Assembly (NCBI RefSeq): GCF_923081025.1
Contig: NZ_CAKLPZ010000005.1
Location: 62,001-126,000, forward strand
Origin: Neolewinella maritima
GTDB lineage: Bacteria; Bacteroidota; Bacteroidia; Chitinophagales; Saprospiraceae
Direction of reading: 5' to 3'
Length of the DNA: 64,000 nt
A program made the position numbers and the translations under genes. Every line of letters begins with the position of its first letter. The first letter of the stretch is position 1. This document shows, one piece after another, positions 8,468-16,294 of the stretch. The notes below the pieces were generated by a model. The model made no database searches and was not told the DNA's origin. It worked only from the letters and a program-made list of their open reading frames with translations.

Positions 8468-8790
8468 CCGTAGTCCGGCTTCTGCTGCTGCTCCCGCTCC
8501 TCCTCGCCACCAGCTGTGCGAGTCTGGACCCCGGTCCGCCCCCCGTAGACATCGTGGCCCTTTCCGAAGTGATCGCCGACCTACAGCTCGCGCAGTCCAT
8601 CACCACAGAGATCCCGGTTGCGGTACGCGATTCCATGCAGGCGGTGTACCACGAATCCGTGCTGGCCGAGCACGGCCTCACCCGCCGGTCCTTCGACAGC
8701 CTGCTGTGGATCGTCCGCCAGGAGCCGCAGTGGATCGATACGGTGTATTCGCGGGCTGGGGAGCTTATTGCGCGGAAGATGGTAGAATAA
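8464..8790 (+). CDS. DUF4296 lipoprotein
   Basis: Small Bacteroidota lipoprotein of 108 residues. A hydrophobic signal ends in LLATSC (lipobox Cys at 18); the mature part has the DUF4296 pattern of two helical halves: VIADLQLAQSI and YHESVLAEHGLTRRSFDSLLWIVRQEP. The start is GTG at 8464, overlapping the sixA stop (GTGA). Function of the family is unknown; the protein is expected to be anchored in a membrane facing the periplasm. Confidence 0.75.
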   Translation: MTVVRLLLLLPLLLATSCASLDPGPPPVDIVALSEVIADLQLAQSITTEIPVAVRDSMQAVYHESVLAEHGLTRRSFDSLLWIVRQEPQWIDTVYSRAGELIARKMVE

Positions 8791-8945
8791 TAGACCCAGG
8801 CGCGATGCGCCGGGGGTAGACCGCTAAAGCGGCGTAGAACGCTGCACCCTACACCGAACCACGCGGTAGCTCTACCCCGGCGAAGCCGGGTCTACTAAGC
8901 CGAAGGCGATCTACCCCGTAGGGTCTATCGAGCCGATAGGCGACC
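8791..8945. repeat. Cluster of short hairpins joined by TAGA linkers
   Basis: This spacer between the DUF4296 gene and dnaX is almost entirely palindromic. Stems include GGCGC/GCGCC at 8799-8811, CCGCT/AGCGG at 8821-8832, CCCGGC/GCCGGG around GAA at 8876-8890, GCC/GGC at 8899-8907 and CCCC..GGG at 8914-8923. Linkers read TAGA or TCTA. Read on the minus strand, the units match the 19-bp tandem hairpin repeat at 37561-37636, including the shared GATCGCCTTCGGCT, so both loci belong to one repeat family. Confidence 0.7.
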
Positions 8946-8954
8946 CAACTCCCG

Positions 8955-8962
8955 TACCTTTG
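8955..8962 (+). promoter_or_regulatory. Consensus -7 box of dnaX
   Basis: TACCTTTG is a perfect match to TAnnTTTG and ends only 5 bp before the dnaX ATG at 8968. If transcription starts at the usual distance, the mRNA would be almost leaderless. It sits directly after the hairpin cluster. Confidence 0.55.
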
Positions 8963-8967
8963 CAGCA

Positions 8968-10737
8968 ATGAGCAAGTTCATCGTCTCCGCCCGCAAGTAC
9001 CGTCCCGTTCGCTTCGATGAGGTGGTGGGGCAGCAACACGTCTCGCAGACCCTGAAGAATGCCCTGCAGACCGATCACCTGGCACACGCCTTTTTGTTCT
9101 GCGGACCGCGGGGCGTAGGCAAGACGACCTCGGCGCGCATTCTGGCTAAGGTGCTTAACTGCCAGAACCGCACGGCAGACTATGAGCCCTGCAACCAATG
9201 CAGCAGCTGCGTGGCGTTTAATAACAATGCCAGTCTCAATATCACGGAGCTGGATGCGGCGAGCAACAACTCGGTGGATCACATCCGGGCCCTGACCGAG
9301 CAGGTGCGCTTCCAACCGCAGCAGGGGGAGTACAAGGTGTTCATCATCGATGAGGTCCACATGCTCTCGACCCAGGCCTTCAATGCTTTTTTGAAGACGC
9401 TGGAGGAGCCGCCCTCCTACGCGGTGTTTATTCTGGCTACGACGGAGAAGCACAAGATCATCCCTACCATCCTGTCGCGCTGTCAGATCTTCGACTTCAA
9501 GCGAATCCAGCCGCATAACATCATCGAACACCTGCAGGGGATCTGTACGCAGGAGGGTATCACGGCAGATGAGGAAGCTCTCCACATCATTGCCCAGAAA
9601 GCGGACGGCGCACTGCGGGATGCACTGTCTATCTTCGACCGGATCGTGAGCTTCAGTGGGGATAGGATCACCTATGAGGCCGTGATCGAGAACCTCAACG
9701 TACTCGACTACGACTACTACTTCCGGGCGGTGGACTATGTGCTGACCGAGGACCGCGCCGGCATGCTGCTCCTGTTCGACGAGGTGCTGCGCCGGGGATT
9801 CGACGAGGATCTATTTCTCAACGGACTGGCCGCTCACGTACGCGACCTGCTGGTCTGTAAGGATCCCGCCACCCTCAAGCTTCTCGAAGTAGGTGAGCGC
9901 CTACGCACCCGCTACCACCAGCAGGCTGCCATCGCCCCTCCCGACCTACTGCTAACCGTGCTCGACCTGGCCAACGACTGCGACCTCCACTTCAAGGTAG
10001 CCCGAAACAAGCGGCTTCACGTAGAGATGAGTCTGCTGCGCATGGTGACCATCCGCCGGGCTTTCCGCAACGAGCCGGTCCACCTCACGCCCGCGCTAGC
10101 CGACACCGCACCTGCGGCCGCGCCCCTCCCTCCAGCTGACGAATCACCTCAGGAGGTAAGCGAAACTGCCCCAGGCACCCCCATGGAGCCAGATTTAGAG
10201 GAAGAACCCGCGCTGGAAGAAACGCCCCCCGTAGAAGAACTACAGCCCGTACCCGACGCGGCCCCTACCCCACCCACGCCAACGGCCTTCGCTGCCCTTG
10301 ACATGGGCAGTATGCTAGCCGAAGCGGCCGAAGAACTGGAGGCGACCGTACCCCTCGGGGATCTGCCCGAACTCGACGATGAGACCCTGCGCGGTGCCTG
10401 GGATGCCTTCATCCTAGAGCATAAGGAGACTACCCTGGCGCTGTTTATGAAACAGGCGCTGCCGCTGGTGGAGGGAGACGACGAGCTGAAGGTCAAACTG
10501 GGCTCCTCGCGTGCGCTGGCTTCTCTGCGCGACGATAGTACGCTGATCGCCTATTTGCGGGAGGTATTTGCCCGACCCAACCTGGCCATGACGCTGGAGG
10601 AGGACGAGAGTCTCAAACCGGTACAGACCAAGACCAAGAAGCGGCTGACGGCCAAGGACAAATTTCTGGCGATGCGCGATAAGAATCCGGCGCTGGAGGA
10701 GCTGCGGCGGCGATTCGATTTGCGGCCGGAGGAGTAG
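8968..10737 (+). CDS. dnaX: DNA polymerase III subunits gamma/tau
   Basis: Clamp-loader ATPase of the replicase, 589 residues. The AAA+ core has Walker A GPRGVGKT (46-53), zinc-binding Cys at 65, 75, 78 and 81, Walker B FIIDEVHML, and sensor-1 LATTEKHKIIPTILSRCQIF. Residues from about 370 to 470 form an acidic, proline-rich linker, followed by a tau-like C-terminal domain. I see no A-AAA-AAG slippery run, so a programmed frameshift product is not evident. The gene ends 3 bp before the convergent mutase gene. Confidence 0.92.
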   Translation: MSKFIVSARKYRPVRFDEVVGQQHVSQTLKNALQTDHLAHAFLFCGPRGVGKTTSARILAKVLNCQNRTADYEPCNQCSSCVAFNNNASLNITELDAASNNSVDHIRALTEQVRFQPQQGEYKVFIIDEVHMLSTQAFNAFLKTLEEPPSYAVFILATTEKHKIIPTILSRCQIFDFKRIQPHNIIEHLQGICTQEGITADEEALHIIAQKADGALRDALSIFDRIVSFSGDRITYEAVIENLNVLDYDYYFRAVDYVLTEDRAGMLLLFDEVLRRGFDEDLFLNGLAAHVRDLLVCKDPATLKLLEVGERLRTRYHQQAAIAPPDLLLTVLDLANDCDLHFKVARNKRLHVEMSLLRMVTIRRAFRNEPVHLTPALADTAPAAAPLPPADESPQEVSETAPGTPMEPDLEEEPALEETPPVEELQPVPDAAPTPPTPTAFAALDMGSMLAEAAEELEATVPLGDLPELDDETLRGAWDAFILEHKETTLALFMKQALPLVEGDDELKVKLGSSRALASLRDDSTLIAYLREVFARPNLAMTLEEDESLKPVQTKTKKRLTAKDKFLAMRDKNPALEELRRRFDLRPEE

Positions 10738-10740
10738 GAG

Positions 10741-12798
10741 CTATACCCGCTCCGCTAGCATCAGATCCAGTAACTCCTCCGCCGCCGCACCGATATTCGT
10801 GCCGGGGCCGAAGATGCCCACGACGCCAGTCTGGCGCAGAAACTCATAGTCCGCCGGAGGGATCACCCCGCCGACGACCACACGAATATCAGCCGCATCC
10901 TGGGCGGCGAGCTCGGCGATGACCTCGGGGACCAAGGTCTTGTGTCCTGCAGCCAGGGAGCTGATGCCCAGTAGGTGAACGTCGTTCTCTACGGCCTGTC
11001 GTACGGCTTCGGCGGGGGTTTGGAAGAGAGGGCCTACATCTACATCGAAGCCCAGGTCAGCAAAACCGGAGGCGATGACCTTGGCGCCGCGGTCGTGCCC
11101 GTCCTGTCCGAGTTTGGCGATCAGGATGCGGGGCCGGCGGCCGTAGGCGGTGACGAAGCGGTCCGATAGCTTGCGTACCGCCTGCAGGCGACCGGCGTCG
11201 GAGTGTCCGGCATAGACACCGCTAATGAGCTGATGGGTAGCGCGGTAACGGCCGAAAACCTCCTCCAGGGCGCTGCTGATCTCTCCGAGAGTGGCTCCGG
11301 CCCGGGCGGCGGTGACGGCGGCGGCCAGCAGGTTATCGTCTCCCTGGGCGGCCAGTTTGAGGGCCTGTAGGGCATCCTGATGGGTGGTGGCATCGCGGCG
11401 GCTGCGTGCACCTGCGATCTGCGCGAGTTGTTCTTCGCGGACCCGGTCGTTGTCTACTTCCAGCAGGTCGAAGTCGGCCCCCTCCTTGGTGCGGAACACG
11501 TTGACGCCTACGATCTGCTCGCGACCGGAGTCGATGGCGGCCTGCTTGCGGGCGCTGGCCTCCTCGATGCGGAGTTTGGGTAGACCGGTCTCGATGGCCT
11601 TGACCATACCGCCGGCTTCCTCGACTTCCTGCATGAGCGTGCGGGCTTCGGCGAGCAGGCGGTCGGTTTCCGCTTCTACGGCGTAGCTGCCGCCCCAGGG
11701 GTCGACGGCCTGGGTGATCCCGAGCTCGTGCTGGAGGTAGAGCTGGGTGTCACGGGCGATCTTAGCACTATAGTCGGTGGGTAAGGCGATGGCCTCGTCC
11801 AGGGCATTAGTGTGCAGGCTCTGTGTGCCACCGAAAACTGCGGCCAGGGCTTCGATGCAGGTGCGAGCTACGTTGTTGTAGGGATCCTGCTCGGTAAGGC
11901 TGTAGCCGCTGGTCTGACAGTGGGTACGGAGCATGGAACTCTTCGGGTTCTTGGGTTGAAACTCGGCCATCAGCTCGGCCCAGAGCTGGCGGCCTGCCCG
12001 CAGTTTGGCGATCTCGGTGAAGTGCTGCATACCGATACCCCAGAAGAAGCTGAGGCGGGGGGCGAAGTCGTCGATGTCGAGTCCGGCAGCCACCCCGGCG
12101 CGCACGTAGGCTAGTCCATCGGCCAATGTATAGGCCAGCTCCACCGCAGCGGGGGCGCCGGCTTCGTGCATGTGGTAGCCGCTGATACTGATGCTGTTGA
12201 AGCGCGGCATGTGCCGGGCGGTGTAGCCAAAGATATCCGCCACGATCCGCATACTGGGGGCCGGGGGGTAGATGTACGTATTGCGCACCATGAACTCCTT
12301 GAGGATATCGTTCTGGATGGTGCCGGCGAGCTGGTCCGGGGACACACCCTGCCGCTCGGCAGCTACGATATAGAAGGCCATGATGGGCAGCACGGCACCG
12401 TTCATGGTCATGCTCACGGACATCTTCTCCAGCGGGATCTCATCGAAGAGCCGCTCCATATCCTCCACCGTATCGATGGCTACGCCGGCCTTGCCGACAT
12501 CGCCGCGGACCCGGGCGTGATCGCTGTCGTAGCCCCGGTGGGTGGCCAGGTCGAAGGCTACGGAGAGTCCGCGCTGGCCGGCGGCCAGGTTACGCCGGTA
12601 AAAGGCGTTGGACTCGGTGGCGGTACTGAAGCCGGCGTACTGGCGGATCGTCCAGGGCCGGCCTACGTACATACTGGCGTAGGGACCGCGGCGGTAGGGG
12701 GGGTGGCCGGCTACCTGGGGGGCGGTTGGGGTGGTAGTTGCTTGGGAGATCCGGCCGAGTTGGTGGTCGGGGTGGTGGGGAAATTCGGGTCGGGACAT
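10741..12798 (-). CDS. Methylmalonyl-CoA mutase, large subunit
   Basis: Adenosylcobalamin-dependent interconversion of methylmalonyl-CoA and succinyl-CoA (propionate metabolism), 685 residues. The N-terminal TIM-barrel part shows [41 protein letters not shown] and the substrate-binding [12 protein letters not shown]. The C-terminal B12 domain has the base-off motif with the cobalt ligand His in [13 protein letters not shown], then [11 protein letters not shown] small-subunit partner (mcmA1) is not adjacent, although Bacteroidota often pair them; it may lie elsewhere, or this chain may be a homodimer. Confidence 0.9.
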   Translation of the reverse strand: MSRPEFPHHPDHQLGRISQATTTPTAPQVAGHPPYRRGPYASMYVGRPWTIRQYAGFSTATESNAFYRRNLAAGQRGLSVAFDLATHRGYDSDHARVRGDVGKAGVAIDTVEDMERLFDEIPLEKMSVSMTMNGAVLPIMAFYIVAAERQGVSPDQLAGTIQNDILKEFMVRNTYIYPPAPSMRIVADIFGYTARHMPRFNSISISGYHMHEAGAPAAVELAYTLADGLAYVRAGVAAGLDIDDFAPRLSFFWGIGMQHFTEIAKLRAGRQLWAELMAEFQPKNPKSSMLRTHCQTSGYSLTEQDPYNNVARTCIEALAAVFGGTQSLHTNALDEAIALPTDYSAKIARDTQLYLQHELGITQAVDPWGGSYAVEAETDRLLAEARTLMQEVEEAGGMVKAIETGLPKLRIEEASARKQAAIDSGREQIVGVNVFRTKEGADFDLLEVDNDRVREEQLAQIAGARSRRDATTHQDALQALKLAAQGDDNLLAAAVTAARAGATLGEISSALEEVFGRYRATHQLISGVYAGHSDAGRLQAVRKLSDRFVTAYGRRPRILIAKLGQDGHDRGAKVIASGFADLGFDVDVGPLFQTPAEAVRQAVENDVHLLGISSLAAGHKTLVPEVIAELAAQDAADIRVVVGGVIPPADYEFLRQTGVVGIFGPGTNIGAAAEELLDLMLAERV

Positions 12799-12885
12799 AG
12801 GGTACGGGTCGTGGGCAAATTACACATTCCGGCAACGGCGAACAAGCCGGCGCGGCAACGCTTTACAGTTAGCAAAGCAGCTACC

Positions 12886-13809
12886 GTGGCGCAGGAAAAT
12901 ATTTTTAAACGCATCGTTGGGTTTACCAAAGACCTGTTCACCAATTTCGGTAAGGACGACGCCTTCACCCTGGGTGCTGCGCTGGCCTACTATACGGTGT
13001 TCAGCTTCGCGCCCCTGCTGGTCGTGGCCATCGCAGTGGCCAGCTACTTCATGGGAGAGGAGGCCGTAACGGGACGGCTCTACGGGGAGCTCGAGGGGCT
13101 GTTGGGACCGGACGCCGCCGAGACCCTGCAGGAGATTGTCAGTAATGCCTACTCCACGGGGGATAGCCTGTGGGCTACTGCGCTTAGTGTGGCTACCCTG
13201 GTTTTCACGGCTACCACGGTATTCGCTACCCTCAAGACCAGTCTAAACCGGATCTGGGAGATCGAGGCCCGTCCGGCCAACAACATTCTGGGCTTCCTCA
13301 TCACCCGCCTGCTCAGCTTCAGTTTCGTGATCGGTCTGGGCTTCCTGCTCATGACCACCCTGGTCGTGAATGCACTGATTATCGGCTTCATGGATAAACT
13401 GGCCGCTATGGTGCCCGCCCTGGGGCCGGTTGTACTAGCTGTCACAAGTTGGGTAGTGGCCACCGCCGTCACGGCCGTCATCTTTGCCCTGCTATTCCGC
13501 TACCTGCCCGATGCTAAAGCACGCTGGAAGGATATCTGGGCTGGGGCCATCTTCACCGCCCTACTCTTCGGTCTGGGCCGATTTCTGATCGGCTTTTACA
13601 TCGGCAACTCCGACTTCAGCAGTACCTACGGGGCCGCCGGTGCGCTGGTTACGCTGCTCGTGTGGACGTACTACAACAGTCAGATCCTCTTCCTCGGAGC
13701 GGAGTTTACCGCCACCTGGGCCAAGCGCCGCGGCTTCCCCATCCGACCGGATAAAAATGCCGTGCGTATTGTTAAGGAGGTACGTAAGGTGGATGGGATC
13801 AAGGTATAG
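12886..13809 (+). CDS. YihY/BrkB family inner-membrane protein
   Basis: Polytopic membrane protein of 307 residues. The family motif is DAFTLGAALAYYTVFSFAPLLVV near residues 23-45, followed by about six hydrophobic segments and the C-terminal signature YGAAGALVTLLVWTYYNSQILFLGAEFT. The GTG at 12886 (MAQENIFKRI) gives normal family length; another GTG at 12811 would add 25 residues lying close to the divergent mutase start. The molecular role of the family is not settled (older RNase BN annotation is wrong). The stop abuts the convergent GluQ-RS gene. Confidence 0.8.
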   Translation: MAQENIFKRIVGFTKDLFTNFGKDDAFTLGAALAYYTVFSFAPLLVVAIAVASYFMGEEAVTGRLYGELEGLLGPDAAETLQEIVSNAYSTGDSLWATALSVATLVFTATTVFATLKTSLNRIWEIEARPANNILGFLITRLLSFSFVIGLGFLLMTTLVVNALIIGFMDKLAAMVPALGPVVLAVTSWVVATAVTAVIFALLFRYLPDAKARWKDIWAGAIFTALLFGLGRFLIGFYIGNSDFSSTYGAAGALVTLLVWTYYNSQILFLGAEFTATWAKRRGFPIRPDKNAVRIVKEVRKVDGIKV

Positions 13810-14583
13810 TTATCGGGGCAGGTGCAACCACGCTTTCGCGATGGCAAATACCTCTTTTCGACTTACCCCTAATTCACGTACCCCACCAGCCCCCTGACTC
13901 TTCGAGAGCTTTCCGCCATCATGCAGCAGCAAGGGGTGGTGAATAACATCCATCCGCTCCTCCAGCTTAGGATATCCGAGCAGATCCGACACAACTGCCT
14001 GCGCCGCGGTACTGGCCCGCAGGTCTTCCCCCCGCGCGCAGGTCGTGATCCGGTAGTGGTAGTCATCTACCGTGCAGGCTAGTTGATAGCTTGGCCGACC
14101 GTCCTTCTTACGTACGGCGAAGTCGGGCATCTGCGCATGTAGGGGTAGTCCCCGGGTATCGATCCGCCAGGCCACCTGTGGCGCAGCCAGTGCGATACCG
14201 GCGGTGGGACAGTCGTAGAAGTGGACACCGTCAGCTAGTTCTTTGCGGGAGCAGGGGCAGGCGAACAGTTGGGGTCCGTTAGGCGCGGTACGGGTGCGGA
14301 GGGTCTCCAGGGCGGCGCGGTACAACGGCATCCGGTGTTCCTGCGACCAGTGGGCGGTGAAATCCTCTACATCTCTGGGTCCCTCCGTAGGTTCGATCCC
14401 CAGCCAGTCTAACACATCAAACACGTCCTGCAGGTAGGCCGGACGGACGCGAGCGCGGTCGAGGTCATCGATGCGCAGGAGCAGCCGGCCGTCGGTGCGC
14501 GCGGCCAGCAGCGCGTTGGCGGCGAAGTTGGCGGCGTTGCCGAGGTGAAGGTAGCCGGAGGGCGTGGGGGCTATACGGGTCAT
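13810..14583 (-). CDS. gluQ: Glutamyl-Q tRNA(Asp) synthetase-like protein
   Basis: Truncated glutamyl-tRNA synthetase paralogue of 257 residues, lacking the anticodon-binding domain; GluQ-RS enzymes glutamylate queuosine of tRNA(Asp). Class I signatures: IAPTPSGYLHLGN (HIGH-type) at the N-terminus and KLSKSQGAG (KMSKS-type) near the C-terminus. A zinc site is suggested by FACPCSRKEL and HFYDC. The ATG at 14581-14583 puts the HIGH motif at residue 5-15; an upstream extension would cross the RAYT1 repeat. The 3' end touches yihY. Confidence 0.82.
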   Translation of the reverse strand: MTRIAPTPSGYLHLGNAANFAANALLAARTDGRLLLRIDDLDRARVRPAYLQDVFDVLDWLGIEPTEGPRDVEDFTAHWSQEHRMPLYRAALETLRTRTAPNGPQLFACPCSRKELADGVHFYDCPTAGIALAAPQVAWRIDTRGLPLHAQMPDFAVRKKDGRPSYQLACTVDDYHYRITTCARGEDLRASTAAQAVVSDLLGYPKLEERMDVIHHPLLLHDGGKLSKSQGAGGVRELGVSRKEVFAIAKAWLHLPR

Positions 14584-14593
14584 ACAAATCAAC

Positions 14594-14616
14594 GGTCGAG
14601 TGGCCTCCGGTCCGAG
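14594..14616 (+). repeat. Left REP palindrome of RAYT1
   Basis: A 23-bp element beginning GGTCGAG and ending GGTCCGAG lies 10 bp from the gluQ start and 66 bp before the RAYT1 start. Its reverse complement, with one base deleted, recurs just after RAYT1 (15347-15368). The exact 23-bp sequence also occurs at 57659-57681. Confidence 0.8.
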
Positions 14617-14682
14617 ATGAGAAGCAGTATTCGATATAGAAAATACACACAGATCACGGATGTTTACATCAAACACGCCCTT

Positions 14683-15342
14683 ATGGATAGGCTCGGCAAT
14701 GTCTCACACTTCCCCGTAGGCATCACTCCCGTACACATCAACTACCGGCTATACGGCAGCATCCCCCAGGCCGAACTCAAACGCATACAACTGCTCCGCC
14801 GGTCGGCCACGGCTGATATGAAGCGTCAATTTGGCAAGCTATCCGATCAGCACTTCGCGGAGGCATCCAAGCAGGAGATGGCGCGCATAGACCGTATGGT
14901 AGAAGCCAAAATGGAGCATACCCTTCACCAATCCGGTAGTGGGCCGATGTACCTTAGACAGCCCGAACTGCGCGATACTGTTCTTGCCTCTTGGCAGTTT
15001 CTACACCAACGAAAGGAGCTCGTCCTATACGCAGCTTGTTTAATGTCCAACCACGTACATGCGATCGTCAGTAACATAAACCGTCAAGAATCCTTAGCGA
15101 TAGGTCAGCTGATGAGTAGACACAAAACCTTCACGGCTGGCCAGGCTAATAAGCTGCTTCAACGCTCGGGGCAGCCCTTTTGGGAACGGCAGTACTTCGA
15201 TCGTACCGTTCGCGACGGCAAGTTTCTGACGGCTATGTGGTATGTACTGAATAATCCCGTCAAGGCACATCTAGTGGAACGGTGGCAGGACTGGCCAGGC
15301 ACCTTCGTGAACCCGCTTTACTTGTCTCACTTTACAGAGTAG
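14683..15342 (+). CDS. REP-associated tyrosine transposase (RAYT1)
   Basis: Y1/HUH single-strand nuclease of the IS200-like RAYT group, 219 residues. RAYTs bind, cut and rejoin REP palindromes. The HUH site is H124-V-H126 in LMSNHVHAIV; the probable catalytic Tyr is Y171 in QYFDRTVRDGK, followed by MWYVLNNPVKAHLV. The ATG at 14683 is chosen because the conserved ITPVHINYRLYGSIP starts soon after; an ATG at 14617, directly after the left REP, is possible. It is flanked by inverted REPs 66 bp upstream and 4 bp downstream. Base composition is lower in GC than neighbouring genes, which suggests acquisition. Confidence 0.85.
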   Translation: MDRLGNVSHFPVGITPVHINYRLYGSIPQAELKRIQLLRRSATADMKRQFGKLSDQHFAEASKQEMARIDRMVEAKMEHTLHQSGSGPMYLRQPELRDTVLASWQFLHQRKELVLYAACLMSNHVHAIVSNINRQESLAIGQLMSRHKTFTAGQANKLLQRSGQPFWERQYFDRTVRDGKFLTAMWYVLNNPVKAHLVERWQDWPGTFVNPLYLSHFTE

Positions 15343-15346
15343 GTAC

Positions 15347-15368
15347 CTCGGACCGGAGGCCCTCGACC
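15347..15368 (-). repeat. Right REP palindrome of RAYT1
   Basis: A 22-bp inverted copy of the left element starts 4 bp after the RAYT1 stop codon. It matches the reverse complement of 14594-14616 except for one missing base. A possible -7 box TACTTTAG (15372-15379) for the following gene abuts it. Confidence 0.8.
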
Positions 15369-15454
15369 TTTTACTTTAGTGCACGACAGTGCCGGTGTAG
15401 ATACGCTACATTTTACCTTCACCGTTCAATGATGACACACAAGCACTACCACAC

Positions 15455-16294
15455 ATGACCTTCCCCCGCCTGATCAAATTGTCGCTCCTACTTTTCTTCA
15501 CCGTAGGCCCCCTGCCCCACGCTTCGTGGAGCACCTGCGTACGCGCCCAACAACCCTATGGCACCGCCAAGAGCCCGGAAACCCTGCAGGGACTGAGCGA
15601 CCTGACCACCATCGACCAGCTCATGTACTACATTCCCGGCATCGGCAGCGCGTCGCGGGAAGAGCTGCTGCGGCAGAACATCAAGCCCTACATGATGCCC
15701 ATCCGCCAGGTGCCACAGACGGGCATGGAGTGGGCCTACGCCCTAGCCGACTGCCTGGAGTACTACACCAACCTCAACAGCAACTTCAAGGATAACCTCA
15801 GTCCCGACTACATCACCATGAGTCTGGCCAATGCCGGACAGCGCCCCAACCTGGTCGACGGACTGGCGCTGCTCATCAATTCCGGTACCGTCTCGGCGGC
15901 CATCGTGCCCTACAACAGTGCGGCGATCCCCAATTCGGTGTACTCCGTGGCCCGCTTCGGCATCACGAACTTCGGCTACCTCTTCCGGCCCGAGACCAAG
16001 GCGCGCAACCGCGTGTTTGAAACCCGCAAGGCACTGAGCCGCGGCAACCCCGTGCTGGTGGAGCTGTCTACCGACGCCGGTTTTACCAGCGTACAGGGCA
16101 GCACCTACACCCCCGAGGGACCGGGTACCGAGACCCACTTCCTCACCGTAATCGGCTACGACGGCGAGGCCGAAACCTTCGAACTGCGCAGCAGCCTGGG
16201 TCGCAACTGGGGCGCCGGCGGCTACGTGACGGTGAGCTACGACGACTTCGGCCGGCTGGCACAGACGGGCTACGTGCTCATCCCTAAGGAGTGA
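15455..16294 (+). CDS. Papain-like fold protein lacking catalytic Cys and Asn
   Basis: Secreted protein of 279 residues with signal peptide (residues 1 to about 31). The rest follows the C1 peptidase layout: a Q-x-G-x-x-W-A-x-A segment at 88-97, NLVDGLALLINSG (132-144), GNPVLVEL, THFLTVIGYD (227-236) and RSSLGRNWGAGGYVTVSYDDF (245-265). In active enzymes the residue before the Trp is the nucleophilic Cys; here it is E92. The catalytic His appears kept (H228), but the Asn of the N-S-W motif is S246. It is therefore probably a pseudo-protease. The stop overlaps the GTG of the TonB receptor (GTGA), implying coupled translation. Confidence 0.65.
   Translation: MTFPRLIKLSLLLFFTVGPLPHASWSTCVRAQQPYGTAKSPETLQGLSDLTTIDQLMYYIPGIGSASREELLRQNIKPYMMPIRQVPQTGMEWAYALADCLEYYTNLNSNFKDNLSPDYITMSLANAGQRPNLVDGLALLINSGTVSAAIVPYNSAAIPNSVYSVARFGITNFGYLFRPETKARNRVFETRKALSRGNPVLVELSTDAGFTSVQGSTYTPEGPGTETHFLTVIGYDGEAETFELRSSLGRNWGAGGYVTVSYDDFGRLAQTGYVLIPKE

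Noticed and set aside
8821-8945. tRNA gene in the dnaX upstream gap
   Set aside because: The hairpins are short, lack the T-loop GTTCGA-type sequence and an acceptor stem; they match the tandem hairpin repeat instead.
12166-12885. N-terminal extension of the YihY frame by 240 codons
   Set aside because: It runs antisense through the start of the methylmalonyl-CoA mutase gene and has no YihY similarity; the GTG at 12886 gives the normal length.
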